Of a stretch of 64,000 nucleotides of DNA, positions 49,571 through 61,825 are shown one piece after another (the first letter of the stretch is position 1; every line of letters begins with the position of its first letter). The position numbers were made by a program, and so were the translations under genes. The notes under the pieces are model-generated. The model was not told where the DNA came from, ran no database searches, and saw only the letters and a program-made list of their open reading frames with translations. Origin of the DNA: Theobroma cacao (Eukaryota > Streptophyta > Magnoliopsida > Malvales > Malvaceae); assembly GCF_000208745.1 (NCBI RefSeq), contig NC_030854.1, positions 33,791,817 through 33,855,816 on the forward strand, in the 5' to 3' direction.

Positions 49571-50727
49571 TTACGTAATTTGCTTTTTTTTTATCTAAAG
49601 AAAAAGTGAAGAAAGAGAAAGAGAGAGATTATTTTTTTTAATTTTTATACAAAGAACCATGTGACTGGTCATGTGATCCACATATAAAAATGAAATCACA
49701 GATGAGAAACTTAGAATCTACTTAGTTGATTCTTTTGTTTTCTACTTGTCAATTTTTTTTTGCAAAAAAAATAAATAGAAAGGACAAAGTAAAAATAATT
49801 AAATAATTAAAAACAAATAACAAAAAATAAAAAATAGTAGTATTAATCAGATGAAACTTTAATATTATTATTAGTAATTTATTTAATTTATAAGATGCTC
49901 TCGGTTAAACACAACATGCTACTAGAAATTATTGTAAGTGAATATTCTCAAATTGAATTATTTTTTTTCTTTTATTGCTAAAAAATGTAAAAGTAAGTCA
50001 ATGAAAAAAACCAATAGATTTTATATTCATAGAGAATTTTGCTGATAAATTGACAATTGAAACCAGCATAAAATATAACAATATTGCTCACTATTTTATG
50101 TCTACTTTCTTGACTACTCAGCATAGAGTAAGAGGGAAAATGGAAAATGCTACTATACAAAAAGATAGAAAAGCTGCAGTCCAAATACAGCTATCGAGGT
50201 GAAAGAGTTGGTACAAATGCCTTTGATGTAGCTGACCAGAGATCCTCATATCTCAAATTCATATCTCGATGACATAATAATTCGCAGAACTGCTCGAAGT
50301 CCAAAAAGGAATAAGAAAAAAAAATACTACTCAATACTCATGCCAAGAAACGAGGACATGAAAAAAGTACCTAGTACCTTTTATCTGAGGGTGGGGGGAA
50401 AGAATCAGTGTCAAGTGTAGTGAAAAGAAAAGAATTACAGTGAAGTTACTTAAAAGGGTCCTCCTTTATGTTGTTTACTTGCTTGGGGGATAATCATCAT
50501 TGCTTCAGTATGGCTTATCACCTTTCTCCCGAGTTATGGGAAGCATTTGATTTAAAATATGTTTGCTGAAGGCTTGCAAATATATAGATTTTTTGTTTCC
50601 ATTTACAACTGATTGGCGCTTTCAGTTTACCCTTTGGACGTTGCGGAAGGCAGTAACGTGCAACAATACCAAGAGCTGAAAGGTGAATATGCTGAGGAAA
50701 TCTGCAGCTATTTTATTTTGTTATGCA

Positions 50728-50815
50728 TTTTTTTTTTTTGTTTTTAAGGAGAGGAAGAGGGATTTAAATCTTGCTTTTTAAGCAAAAGATCATATACCAA
50801 CCATATGTATAGTCG
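50728..50815 (-). mobile_element. tRNA-derived SINE-like element, second copy
   Basis: On the minus strand GGTTGGTATATGATC, then CAAGATTTAAATCCC, then a CT-rich body and an A-rich tail. The order and spacing match the copy in the ELMO intron. No clear target duplication is found. Confidence 0.45.
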
Positions 50816-50931
50816 ACAGCAATGAGTTCCAAAAATAGTTAATCAAATTCCCAGCAGTGAATCAGTCACTGGCTTCGAGAAATGATAGCAACAAAAATCT
50901 AAATCCGCTAGGAAGAAAAGAAGCTTTCTCC

Positions 50932-53900
50932 TCAGGCACCATTTTCTGTGTTGCTACTTTCTTCTTTGGATTCTGGTACGAACCACTTATTAACACGGGT
51001 ACGAGCTAAGATCACCTGCAGATAACGTAACATAAAACTGTAAGTTGGATCTTAGATGAAATTTTATACAACAAAATGTTATAGACTTTGCAAACCAGAT
51101 TACCTGTTTATCCCAGTCGGTTTTCCAGGTTATGACAACAAGTACAACAGTTTGAAGGAGTGTTCCTAGCAACATGCCAATCCAAACACCCTGCAGAACA
51201 GATTCCAGCAGAAGAGGAAAAAGAAAGAGGTATTTCGTCAGAAGCAGTTTCACATTTCATGACTAGGTGAATTCGGAAGTCTGAATATGGCTTATGCGTA
51301 TGTGCAACAAAGTTACAGACGATGGCTTGCAGAGGCAATTCTTAAAATGCTAGATGCAAAAAAGATGGGAATATCACCTTGACTTCCATGTCGAGTACGT
51401 ATCCAAGCACAACACCAATTGGAATGCCAACGAGATAGTAGGAAGCTATGTTAACCCATGCTACAATGCCCTGCCATCCAGCACCAACAGCAACTCCTGT
51501 TGAAATATATATCATGTAACACATTTTTACCAAGAATACAATGAATGCCTGATCATTAGGTACAAATATTCTGTCACAGGTAATCCACCGTCATTAAGGT
51601 ACAAATAATAACAGCAAACACTGATCGACGATGCTGGAGAGTGAAGGGACATAACCAACAAATGGAAATTTACCAGAGAGCACAGGTTGAACACTGTTTA
51701 GAAGTATGGAGCAAGCCAATAGTGGAGATAAATCTGCAACTGCACTAGCCACCTCTTCGCTTTCAGTGAATATGTATGCTAGACGTCCTCTAAGAATCAA
51801 AAATAGCACAAATAGCACAAATCCGATAGCAAGTGATGTAAGAGTTGTCGTCATAATTGAGAACTTGGCAGCTTTGGAGCTTCCTCTTCCAAGCTCATTT
51901 GACACCCTAACACTGGACATTTTCCAAGAAGAAAGGAAGCAATATTTAACTCATAGCAAACACAATATAAAATCCATGGTCTGGTTCAAGCTTTAAGCTG
52001 ATAATACCTTGCTGCAGCCAAGAAACCAAGGGATATCATCATTTCCCATCCATTAATGTTCAGGCTGCAAACAAGGACACATACATATTAGTAGCATGGC
52101 ATAGCCAATATAAGGATGGGGACAACAAAAGAAATTGAAACCTTTTAAGCCCACTGGAAAAGGATGCCAGGACTTACCAGATGGCAAGAGCATCAATTGC
52201 GACCTGAGCATTTTTCAGATTTCCAGTTAGAAGTACCAAGATTGTGTTGTACCAGAGCTCAAGACTGATAAACCAAAAAAATTCTCAAATCAAAATCTTC
52301 CAACTTAAAGGCGGGGAGGGGGGGGGGTGTTGGGGGTTACTTATTCCAATTAAAGTATTACTGTAATCTCTAATACTTAAATCTGAAAATACAATACAGT
52401 ACTTTCAAACTATCATGGATAGTCAGTTTGCCCTGATTACCAACAGAAATATCAAATTCCATCATCAGCTACTAAACAAAAAGAAGAATAAAAATAGTTC
52501 ATCAGCTCTACACATAAGATGATATTTATTCAGTTACAATCCTGCAGGCTTGAAATTTGATAACCGTGCTCATTAAAGACAATCCAACATCATATACTTT
52601 TAAGCTAGTATTCTTCAACTTTGGGTTTAATTATCATGTGCAGCTATATTATATGTTTGGTGTGGCAAAACCATAAACTATCTGAAGCTTAAGCCTAGTC
52701 TTTGCTGAGATTGATTTTGTCCAAGAACATGGCCAATTCACTAATGTAAAACATATATAAATCCCTCTCCTGATAAAAATTTGGCCTTTGCATCAGGCCT
52801 TATTCCTCTTTGTCGATGTTTAAGTTCACATTAATCCATATGAAGCAAACTTTCTCTGCCAGTTCTTTCAAAGAGTCATAAATTGATTGAAACCTTACCA
52901 AAGCATAGCACCAGATGACAAAGATAGCTTTACAACTGGCCAGAGATCCTTGAAAGCTAACATTGAGAAACCCTTCCATGTATCCTTGCACCCTCCACAT
53001 GTAACAAACAAAATCTGACCTATATTTGGTAGCCAATAGGCCAAAACCGTAGATAACATTGCTCCTGTGAGCCCGAAGTTTAATTTCATAGCCAAAAGCC
53101 ATGAAAGAAAGATATGGATTCCTATAGAGAATGCTGCCAAGTATGCAATAATCATATTCTTGCTCTGTGCTTGCAGGAACATTTGGCAGGTGAAGGATAC
53201 GATGAAAGAAAACACAACAAAGATAAACCAATTACTGACATATCCTGCCACTTCCGCTATTTTCTCATCCTGGCCTAATGCAATCAGAAGTGGGGTAGCA
53301 AAAATATATAGAGGAAGAAGACAGAATGCAGTCATAAACAAAACTAGCCATGATCTTTGAAGGTATATCCCAAGCATATGGTATTGTTTTGCTCCAAATG
53401 CTTGACCACACAGAGTTTCCAACGCACTGGCCATGCCCAGCTGCATATTCAAAATCAAATATCAATAGATGTGGGGAAAATAAAAGTTTTTAGAAGTTAA
53501 TATCAGTCACTTGAGCCACTTTCAGATGCAATTTTATGCAATATTGGTGATCTCAAATACATTGAAAACTCAGACAGAGTAAAATTAGAGATTGACTAAT
53601 TAGACCCTTCAAAATCAAGAAGGGAATTCTTGTCTTCGTGCATGACAGGATTCACAGAACTCTAAGAACATATCACAGAGGAAAAATATCCGAAGCATAT
53701 CTGATGTTAATGGTTTCCCAAGAATACTACATTGGCCTTTATGTTTCTCAAAATGATATTCAAACCCAAGGCTAAGATGTTAAGTAGAAATAAACAGATT
53801 CTTCACATAAGTTTTGAACTTGATCAGCCATGGAACACAATAATTAATCATCTCAGATTGACTTAAAATCTAGACCTCTCGGCCTTAACAGAAACCCAGG

Positions 53901-54749
53901 CAAAAATGTCCTCTTTCTGAGATGACAAACACTAACCTTTGAAACCTCATTTCTGGTATTGTGAATCTTTGATTATGCTAGAACTTAATTAGCCATATGA
54001 ACGCCTCTTTAAGTAATTTGAGGTAAAGAAAGCAGCTCATAATAGAATTATAGCACTTAAAATTCTCACTAGGGCACTTAAATGGGCTAGTTTGTAATTT
54101 TTAGACCAAGAAGTAAACAATACTTCCTCTGAAGCAGGCCATAAGAAGAGACATCTCAACCACCATAAGCACAAAATTATAAAATCTCAATCTATCTCAC
54201 AACCAGAACCCAAAAAAGCAGATTAGAAATAATAGTGATGTTGATCAAGAACACCATAATCCCATTTCAGAAAAGCAAAAGAACCCCAAACAAGAAATCA
54301 ATCCCCGTCCAGGAACTATACTCCTACAAGGAAGGTAAAAAGGTTAGCAAAACCGTCTGCTAACTAAATTCCTACAAGAAAAAGTCAAAAAAAGCCATCT
54401 CTCCTGGCAACTAAACCCCGGGCCTCAAGACAAAAAGAAAAGAATAAAAAGCAACAGAAAAGAGGGAAGAATTGAAACTAAAGTATGTACATACCAGAAC
54501 ACCATTGCCGAACCTCAAAAGGACAGTGAAACAAAGGGAATAAGCAGCGAGCTCAGTAGCACCAATGTGACCAGCAAAGGCTTGACTGATTACAGTAACA
54601 CCAAAGGTAGAAAACCTGGTGAAAATTGCAGGGCCAGCCACAACCCACATCGTCTTTGTCTCTGTCCATAACTTTTCTCTAAATCTCACTTCCTCGACCT
54701 CAGTATTCTCTGTTCCTGCTAGCAGCTTCTCGCTGATATCTCCTTCCAT
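50932..54749 (-). CDS. MATE transporter (DETOXIFICATION family), M5, 489 aa
   Basis: Exons: 54749-54495, 53440-52899, 52264-52178, 52064-52008, 51912-51674, 51496-51378, 51190-51104 and 51015-50932; 489 codons plus stop. [19 protein letters not shown], helix-7 LELWYNTILVLLTG (Glu about 268) and VRVSNELGRGSSKAAKF are intact. It is the most divergent copy, for example MASALE for MSSATE, CGGCKDTWKG for GGWCPNTWKG, and a GTEN-rich acidic N-terminus. Its introns are also the longest (intron 1 about 1.05 kb, intron 2 about 0.63 kb, with a C-rich run on the sense strand at about 52316-52337). Intron 5 starts with GT. Exon lengths 2-7 equal those of M1-M4, so it belongs to the same duplication series but split off first. 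Substrate and membrane are not deducible. Confidence 0.93.
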
Positions 54750-55910
54750 CCTTCTACAACCAGACTATACCCAAGGTCTTTTCCATTTGAGCTGCTTTTA
54801 AATTATTTATAGAGCAACAGGGTCAGCATTAATTGCATGGGGCTTGATCATACAGAAGAGAGAAAAATTTAATCACGGCACAATATATAACGACAAGTTT
54901 TCTTTCTTTTTCTATTCTTTGTGCTGCCTTCCTTATTCAGCACTGCATTAGTAATTACGTAATGTTTAATCACTTTTTCAAATGAGAATCAGGATCAAAA
55001 CTTTCTTTGCTTTTTTCTTTGTTAATTTTGATTAATTACTATACAAATTATTCATCAAATGTTGGCGGTCCATATTTAAATGTAGCTAACATTACAGCGA
55101 ACACCAATATGAATGAAAGATTTATTCACCAACAGTTACAGATAAAAGACAAAAGTTTTAACATAATTCAACACGTGTTATATATGTAGTAAAAAATTAC
55201 AATTGAATACTCACCTACCCCCTCGAGTCTTCGTTCGGTGAAGATGCTTTTTCTTCAGGGAAACTTAGCCACTACACGACATCTTCAATTAATTAAATTC
55301 TATTCCAAACTTATTCTAATTCGAGTAAAAATTTATAATTTATCCAAAAAAATAAGTGATGAATGAAGATAATCACAACTGAAGCAAAAATGCTTTGACT
55401 ATTTTGTATGTATGGCTATTCATGTAAGACAGAATGAAGCATTAACCTATGATATAAAGCCCTATAGGACTTTTCAATCCGAAAACGACAATCAAATTTT
55501 GTACCTGTTTCTTGTCCTATTTGACTGCATTAATCTGTTTATAGTCCTAGTACTGTTTAAATTAAAAAATTCATATTTTGTCCCTTAACTGCTTTTAATT
55601 TACTCATTTCTATTTTAAATTCGATAAAGGTTTATTTATTTTTTGAACGTCGGGATTCACTGTATACGAATATGCAATCCTTGCTTAAAACGACAACTTA
55701 GATAACATATACCAATTTCGCTTATCTTAATTAATATTACCAGTAAGATTACTTAAAAAATGGCTTACACTCCATGTGGTATTGGAAACCCGAATATCCT
55801 GCTAATATCGACTCCAATCTTAAGTCTTAGAACCAAATAAAGAAAAAGTCAAATTTTTCATGGAAAAAGAATTTGAAAAAGAGAGTTTGTTTTGGTATCT
55901 TTGCATGTTC
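54750..55910. other. M5 promoter side, no other gene seen
   Basis: Contains the M5 leader near 54750-54830. The remainder is AT-rich without recognisable elements. Confidence 0.5.
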
Positions 55911-57019
55911 CTTCTGTGCAGGGGCGGACCGTCCCTTTGTAATGGGACCATGGCCCCCCAAACTTTTTGAAATTTTTTATATATTATATATATTTTTAAT
56001 AATTTTTTAAAACAATTTATTATTAAATAATTAATATAATTAAAAAGTAATAAAATAATTTTACAAGTTCATTCAATTTTACTCAAATTCTTAATTTTTT
56101 AAAAATTTTTAAGTTCCTCCACTCATCTTTTTCTTTTTTTTTCTTTATATTGTGAAATTATAAAAGGTAAAATTTGTATTTAATTTATTTATTTATATTA
56201 TTATTATTATTATTATTTATTTATTTATATTATATTTGCTCATATATTTTAAGTTTCTATAAATTTTCTTTTTTAAATTTCTATGAATCATCAACCACAT
56301 TATTATTTTTTTGTTATATAGGTTATATATCCTACTTGTTATGGTTTCTTTTTCTTATTATGTGAATTTTATTTTTAATCATTTTAATTTTTAAAAATTA
56401 AAAAATTATTGTACATGTAATTCTCAAATATAAGTTCTAGTATTGCATTATTAGTTGTTGTTCAAAATTTCACTAATATGTTATTTTTTATTAATCCTAA
56501 TTATATAAGAAAAAAATTATATTGAGTTTATGTTTTTAATGTGTTTTATGTTTTATATTTAGTTGAAAGAAAATTATCTTGAGTATAAGAAAAAATTATT
56601 AATTCTGTATATCATATTTAACTATTTATAGTTTATACTTTATAGTTTAATATTTAGCATTACAAACTTAAATATAATAAAATAAAAATATTAAATGTTG
56701 ACAACATGAATTTAATTTTTAGTGTTTATATTAAAAAAGATAAGACTTAAAAACAAAATAGATAATAAGTTTCTTACAAATAATTTAATTATTTATATTA
56801 AAAAGATATTATTATCGTTGAACAAAACTTTTCTATAATACTATTATAAGTTTTTTTTATTTTTTTATTTATATATTATATAAAATTATTATTTATTATA
56901 AATTTTTTGATTATTAATAGTTAAGTTTAATATATTAATTTTAAAAATTTTAAACTTTTAATCTTCTTAACTTTTGATTTCTCTAATAAAAATTAGTTAG
57001 CTCCGTCCTTGCTTCTGTG
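55911..57019. mobile_element. Non-autonomous hAT element, 1093 bp, with 8-bp target duplication
   Basis: The element spans 55919-57011. CTTCTGTG flanks it perfectly at 55911-55918 and 57012-57019. Terminal repeats are CAGGGGCGGAC at the left and CAAGGACGGAG (inverted) at the right, with 9 of 11 matching. The interior is AT-rich with no transposase. Just inside the left end GGGACCATGGCCCCCC resembles the end of the ZMYM1-like hAT at 34.6 kb, which suggests the same family. Confidence 0.82.
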
Positions 57020-57864
57020 CTCATTACTTGTTTATTTTGTATATTGCAAAATTATGATAATGGCGAAGGAAAGGAGTTTCTTCATCAAGCAATTTTTTTT
57101 TTCTGTTTCAAAGCCAAATTGAAAGTAATTGTACAGTATTAAATTTGTGCACTTATATGTCACGTGAACATTGTATAGGAAGAATAGTTATAGGGTTGAA
57201 TTGTCCTGGGTATGACTTTTGTCAGTCCAAAAAAAAAAAAACGTTGTGACGTTTGATCACTGAAAGGATATTTAATTTGACAACTTTGGGAAAGCTCCAG
57301 AGGAAAGACGTAATAGCTCTGGTCATGGTGATTGTGAGATAAAGTTTATCGACAAAAAAAAATTATGACATTAACCCAAAAGCTAATTGAAAGGCAAACC
57401 CAAAAAAACCAGCATCAAAGGGGAAAAAGAAAAAGATATCTTAGAGCAACCAAATAAATACCCAACTGGAAAAGCTTCTTTTTCTTTATCCTTTCTTATT
57501 GGTAATATTGATGCCTCTATTGTTATTAGATTGAAAGAAAACAAAAACAGGGCTTACTTTAGGCAGAAGATGCGGAGAACGACGGGACTTTTCCTCCAGG
57601 CAAGTGACTGTCGATGGGCAGGAAAAAGCAAAACTCTGACCTTGTCCTATAACCAGCACGGGAGAGAGAGTGACACTCCATCCCAGATTGACACTTGGCT
57701 GAAATATTTTGTCTTGTGAAAGATAAAAATGCCATGTGGTAGTTGAAACCAAAGGCCCCGAATGCTTTCTACTTCCAATGAGTCTCTTCGTACAGCAGGA
57801 AGAAGAGGGGCCGTGCTCTAGCAGGAAGGTCACCAAGGAATTTATGCTTATGACACAGATCACT
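57020..57864. other. Spacer between hAT element and Copia element
   Basis: No gene is recognised. An open frame at 57387-57719 (plus) has no family resemblance that I can see. Confidence 0.45.
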
Positions 57865-58322
57865 TATTAGGATAGTATTGAATTATGATTTAATTAAAAT
57901 TATTTAATTTTAATTAAATTAATATATCTTATAAAATAGTTTTTAAATATAGTTAGACTAGAATAATAATTTTTAATTCTATTAAGAGAAGATTCCTAAT
58001 TATATTAGGATTAAGGTTATTGTATTTGATAATATAAAAAGATTTTATGGGTTAAAGAATAATGATCACCTAAATTTAAAGAGAGTGATTTAGGTGTACG
58101 TGGGATAAGGGTTATGAGTTTGAGACTGTTTTTGTAATCTCTTGATTTTTCTGTTAGTGGATTTTTCTCTGTTGCTGTGCCCGTAGACGTAAGTCATCAA
58201 AAAACCGAACTATGTAAATTCTTGTGTTCTTGTGGGTGTGCTTGATTTCTTTCTTTCTTTATTCTATTGATTGGGTTAGATCTTGGGCAATTCTTTAGAG
58301 ATAATTCCGTAATTTTCCAACA
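57865..58322 (+). repeat. 5' LTR of the Copia element
   Basis: 458 bp. Compared with the 3' LTR it carries many A/T where the other has G/C, as expected from deamination of methylated cytosines. Confidence 0.9.
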
Positions 58323-58368
58323 AACTGGTATCAGAGCTTCAAGGTCTTGGGTCAATCTGAATCTCGCT

Positions 58369-61287
58369 ATGGCAACTTCGTCGACCAAGTATGAGATTGA
58401 AAAGTTTAATAGAAGAAACGATTTCAGCCTGTGGCGTGTTAAGATGCGCGCATTGCTAGTGCAACAAAGACTGTTGAAGGCACTGAAGGGAAAAGAGCAT
58501 CTTCCCTCGAATTTATCTGATGGTGAGAAAGATGACCTTATGGAAAAAGCACATAGTGCTATTCTCCTTGCTTTGTCTGATGAGGTGCTAAGAGAAGTCA
58601 CGGATGAAGAATCTGCTGCTGCAGTGTGGTTTAAACTCAAAAGTATTTATATGACCAAGTCCTTGACGAATCGACTTTATATGAAGCAACGATTGTATAC
58701 TCTCAAGATGAGTGAAGGTACGTCCGTTAATACCCACATTGATGAATTTAATAGAGTTATTCTTGATTTAAAGAATATCGATGTTAAAATTGAGGATGAA
58801 GATTTAGCCTTAATTCTTTTATGTTCTTTGCCTCCATCGTATGAAAACTTCGTGGATACTATGCTATACGGCCGAGACACTCTCACTTTCGAGGATGTAA
58901 GGGCATCTTTAAATTTCAAAGAATTAAAGAAGAAAGTTGGTGGTATTCGGAATGAAAATCAAGCAGAAGGTTTGGTTGTAAATAGAGGTAGAGGTAAAGA
59001 GAAAGGCTTAGACAGAAAAGGTAAATCTAGAGCAAAAGGGAAAACTTGCTGGAATTGTGGTCAGAAAGGGCATTTTCGTCAAGACTGTATCAAATTCAAG
59101 GATGATGAAAAGTTTAATAAGTCTGAGAATACTGCAAACGTGGTTGGAGATGACTTTGATACTTTTGAGGAAACTGATAATGTTCTTGCAATTACTAATT
59201 GTAACCTGATGGATACATGGATCTTGGATTCGGCTTGTTGCTTTCATATATGTCCTAGGCGTGATTGGTTTACAACTTATCAATCTGTTAATATGGGCAC
59301 TGTACAATTAGGAGATGATTTCTCTCTCTCAGTTGTTGGAATTGGCACAATTAGAATCAAGATGTTTGATGGTATGGTAAGAACACTTGAGGTAAAACAT
59401 GTCCCTGACATGAAAAAGAATTTAATATCCTTGAGTTTGTTAGATAAGAAGGGCTACAAATATAGTGGCCAAGATGGTGTCTTGAATGTATCTAAAGGAG
59501 CCTTAACTATCATGAAGGGCAAGTTATCCGGTGACCTTTATTGTCTAGTGGGAAACACGGTCATTGAAACTGTTTCTGTGGTCTCATCTAATGATCCTGA
59601 AGATGATGTAACACGTTTATGGAATATGAGATTTGGTCATATGAGCGAGAGAGGGATTAGAAAACTAAGTAAGCATAGTTTGCTGTGTGGTCAAAAGAGT
59701 GGAAAGCTAGATTTCTGTGAGCAACGTAGAGTGAAATTTAGCACTAAAACTCATCAAACCAGGGGTACAGTAAACTACATCTATTTAGATTTGTGGGATC
59801 CTTCTCCGGTGGTATCAAAAGGTGGATCATTATACATGTGGATCTTTATTGATGATTTTTCAAGAAAGGTGTGGACGTATCTTCTAAAGGCTATGAGTGA
59901 AGTGTTAACCACCTTTTTGCATTGGAAGGTATTGATCGAGAAGCAGACTAAGAAAAGGATCGAGAGCTTTCGAACAAACAAAGGTTTGAAATTTTGCAAA
60001 GGTGAGTTTGGTCTATTCTACAAGAATGAGAAAATCGTTAGACATCGCACTGTCGACAAAACACCATATCAAAACGATATTGTAGAATTGATGAAGAAAA
60101 CACTTTTGGAGAGAGCAAAATACGTGTTCTCAAATGTTGGCCTAACCAAAGTATTTTGGACAGAAGCTATCAACAAGGCTTGTTACTTGGTAAATCGGTC
60201 TCCATCAACTGCAATTGAATTTAAGACTCCCAAGGAAGTTTGGTCTGGTAAGCCTGCTGATTATTTTATATTGAGAGTATTTGGTTGTCCTGTTCATGTT
60301 CATGTGAGTGATGGTAAACTTGAGTTGAGGGCGACAGAGTGCATATTCCTAGGCTATGCATATGGGGTGAAGGGTTATTGGTTGTGGTGTACTGATTGTA
60401 AGTTCCCCAAGTTTATGGTGAGTCGGGATGTTACCTTTGACAAGTCTGCATTACTTTGTGGGATAAAGTCTAGAATTGCAAACACATCAGACCAAGAAGT
60501 TGGCAAGCAGGTGGAGCTTGAAATCAATGCTCTTGTGACAGTGCGAGATGATAGTGAAATCCAGAAAGAATTGCAAGAGGTACAAGAATTGGTATCTCAA
60601 CGAAGCATTACTTGTATTGATGGTGATTTTGATTCTTATGTTTTATTTGTGGAAGTAGAGATTGAAGAGCCTTACTTTTATCATGAGAAAATTATATATG
60701 TCGAGTCTTCTAAGAAGATTGAGTCTCTACACTGGGATCAAACATGGGAGCTTGTGAAAACACCTAAAGTTACTATTGAAGTTGGCTTAGTGTGTGAAGG
60801 AGGTGCAAACATTAGTCGTAATGTGGTTGGCTTCTCCAAATCAGATTTTGCTGGTGATCTAGATAGTAGAAGATCTCAAACGGGGTATGTGTTCACTCTC
60901 TCAGGATCTGCAATCAGTTGGAAAGCAGTTCTTCAATCAACCTTTGCTTTGTCTACAACTGAAGCTGAATATATGGCTGTGACCGAGGCAGTGAAGGAGG
61001 CTTTGTGGCTTAAAGGCTTGGTTAGTGATCTTAGTTTTGAACAAACACAAACAGTTGTGTTTTGTGATAGTCAAAGAGCTATACATTTGACTAAAAATCA
61101 AATGTTTCATGAGAGAACCAAACACATCCAAGCCAAGTGTAACTTCGTTCGAGAGATTATTTCTAAAGGTGAGATTGTAGTAAAGAAAATAGCTACAGAT
61201 GAAAATCCGGCAGAAATGCTAACTAAGTCAGTTTCTGAGATAAAGTTCAAGCATTGCTTAGACTTTATTAGTGTTCGTAGTGCTTGA
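58369..61287 (+). pseudogene. Copia Gag-Pol with in-frame loss of reverse transcriptase, 972 codons open
   Basis: The start at 58369 follows the primer-binding site and begins MATSSTKYEIEKF, a usual Copia Gag start. Domains in order: Gag; zinc knuckle CWNCGQKGHFRQDC (about residues 227-240); protease with WILDSACCFHIC, DSA in place of DSG; integrase; then RNase H with SDFAGDLDSRRSQTGYVF, STTEAEYMA and VVFCDSQRAIHL. In the integrase the zinc-binding part has lost the second Cys of CxxC and a few residues. The second catalytic Asp reads RTNKGLKF (Asp to Asn), while the Glu remains. The RT domain is absent: the frame passes from its first residues (HWDQTWELVKTPK, about 60760) straight into the RNase H lead-in (VGLVCEGGANISRN). 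About 972 residues compare with roughly 1,300 or more for complete relatives. The frame has no stop. The element is not autonomous. Confidence 0.88.
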
Positions 61288-61368
61288 GGTCCTTTGGGGC
61301 AATTGCGGTGTCGACAGAGATTGGTTCATAAGGTGGAGCTTGATGAATTCAAGCCGAAGGTGGAGATT

Positions 61369-61825
61369 TGTTAGGATAGTTTTGAATTGTGATTTAATTA
61401 GGATTTTTTAATTCTAATTAAATTAGTATACTTTATTAAATAGTCTTTAAATCTAGTTATACTAGAATAACAATTCCTAATTCTATTAGGAGAAGATTCC
61501 TAATTATTTTAGGATAAGGTTATTGTAGTTGGCACTATAAAAGGACCCTATGGGTTAAAGAATAATTATCACCTAAATTTAGAGAGAGTGATTTAGGTGT
61601 ACGTGAGATAAGGGTTATGAGTTTGAGACTGTTTTTGTAATCTCTTGATTTTTCTCTTAGTGGATTTTTCTCTGTTGCTGTGCCCGTGGACGTAGGTCAT
61701 CAAAATATCGAATCATGTAAATTCTTGTGTTCTTGTAGGTGTGCTTGATTTCTTTCTTTTTTTATTCTATTGATTGGGTTAGATCTTTAACAATTTTTTA
61801 GAGATAATTTTGTAATTTCTCAACA
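61369..61825 (+). repeat. 3' LTR of the Copia element
   Basis: 457 bp, canonical TG start, TATA box at about 61536 (CTATAAAAGG), ending CAACA before the flank CCACT. Confidence 0.9.

Larger units (their letters stand above)
48753..50931. other. Spacer downstream of M5
   Basis: No gene is seen. About 49080-49570 is AT-rich sequence related to 41.0-41.3 kb, and a SINE-like copy lies at 50728-50815. Confidence 0.5.
57865..61825 (+). mobile_element. Copia LTR retrotransposon, 3.96 kb, RT deleted
   Basis: 5' LTR 57865-58322 and 3' LTR 61369-61825 (458 and 457 bp) differ at about 48 positions by eye. The 5' LTR begins TA where the 3' LTR has the canonical TG; both end in CAACA. The primer-binding site TGGTATCAGAGC (initiator tRNA-Met type) follows the 5' LTR at 58326, and a purine-rich AAGGTGGAGAT precedes the 3' LTR. 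Flanks TCACT and CCACT fit a worn 5-bp duplication. TATA boxes lie at 58033 and 61536. The coding part is described separately. Confidence 0.9.

Noticed and set aside
57387..57863. Genes on either strand just before the Copia element
   Set aside because: Two overlapping opposite-strand frames, no recognisable domain, no supporting splice structure.
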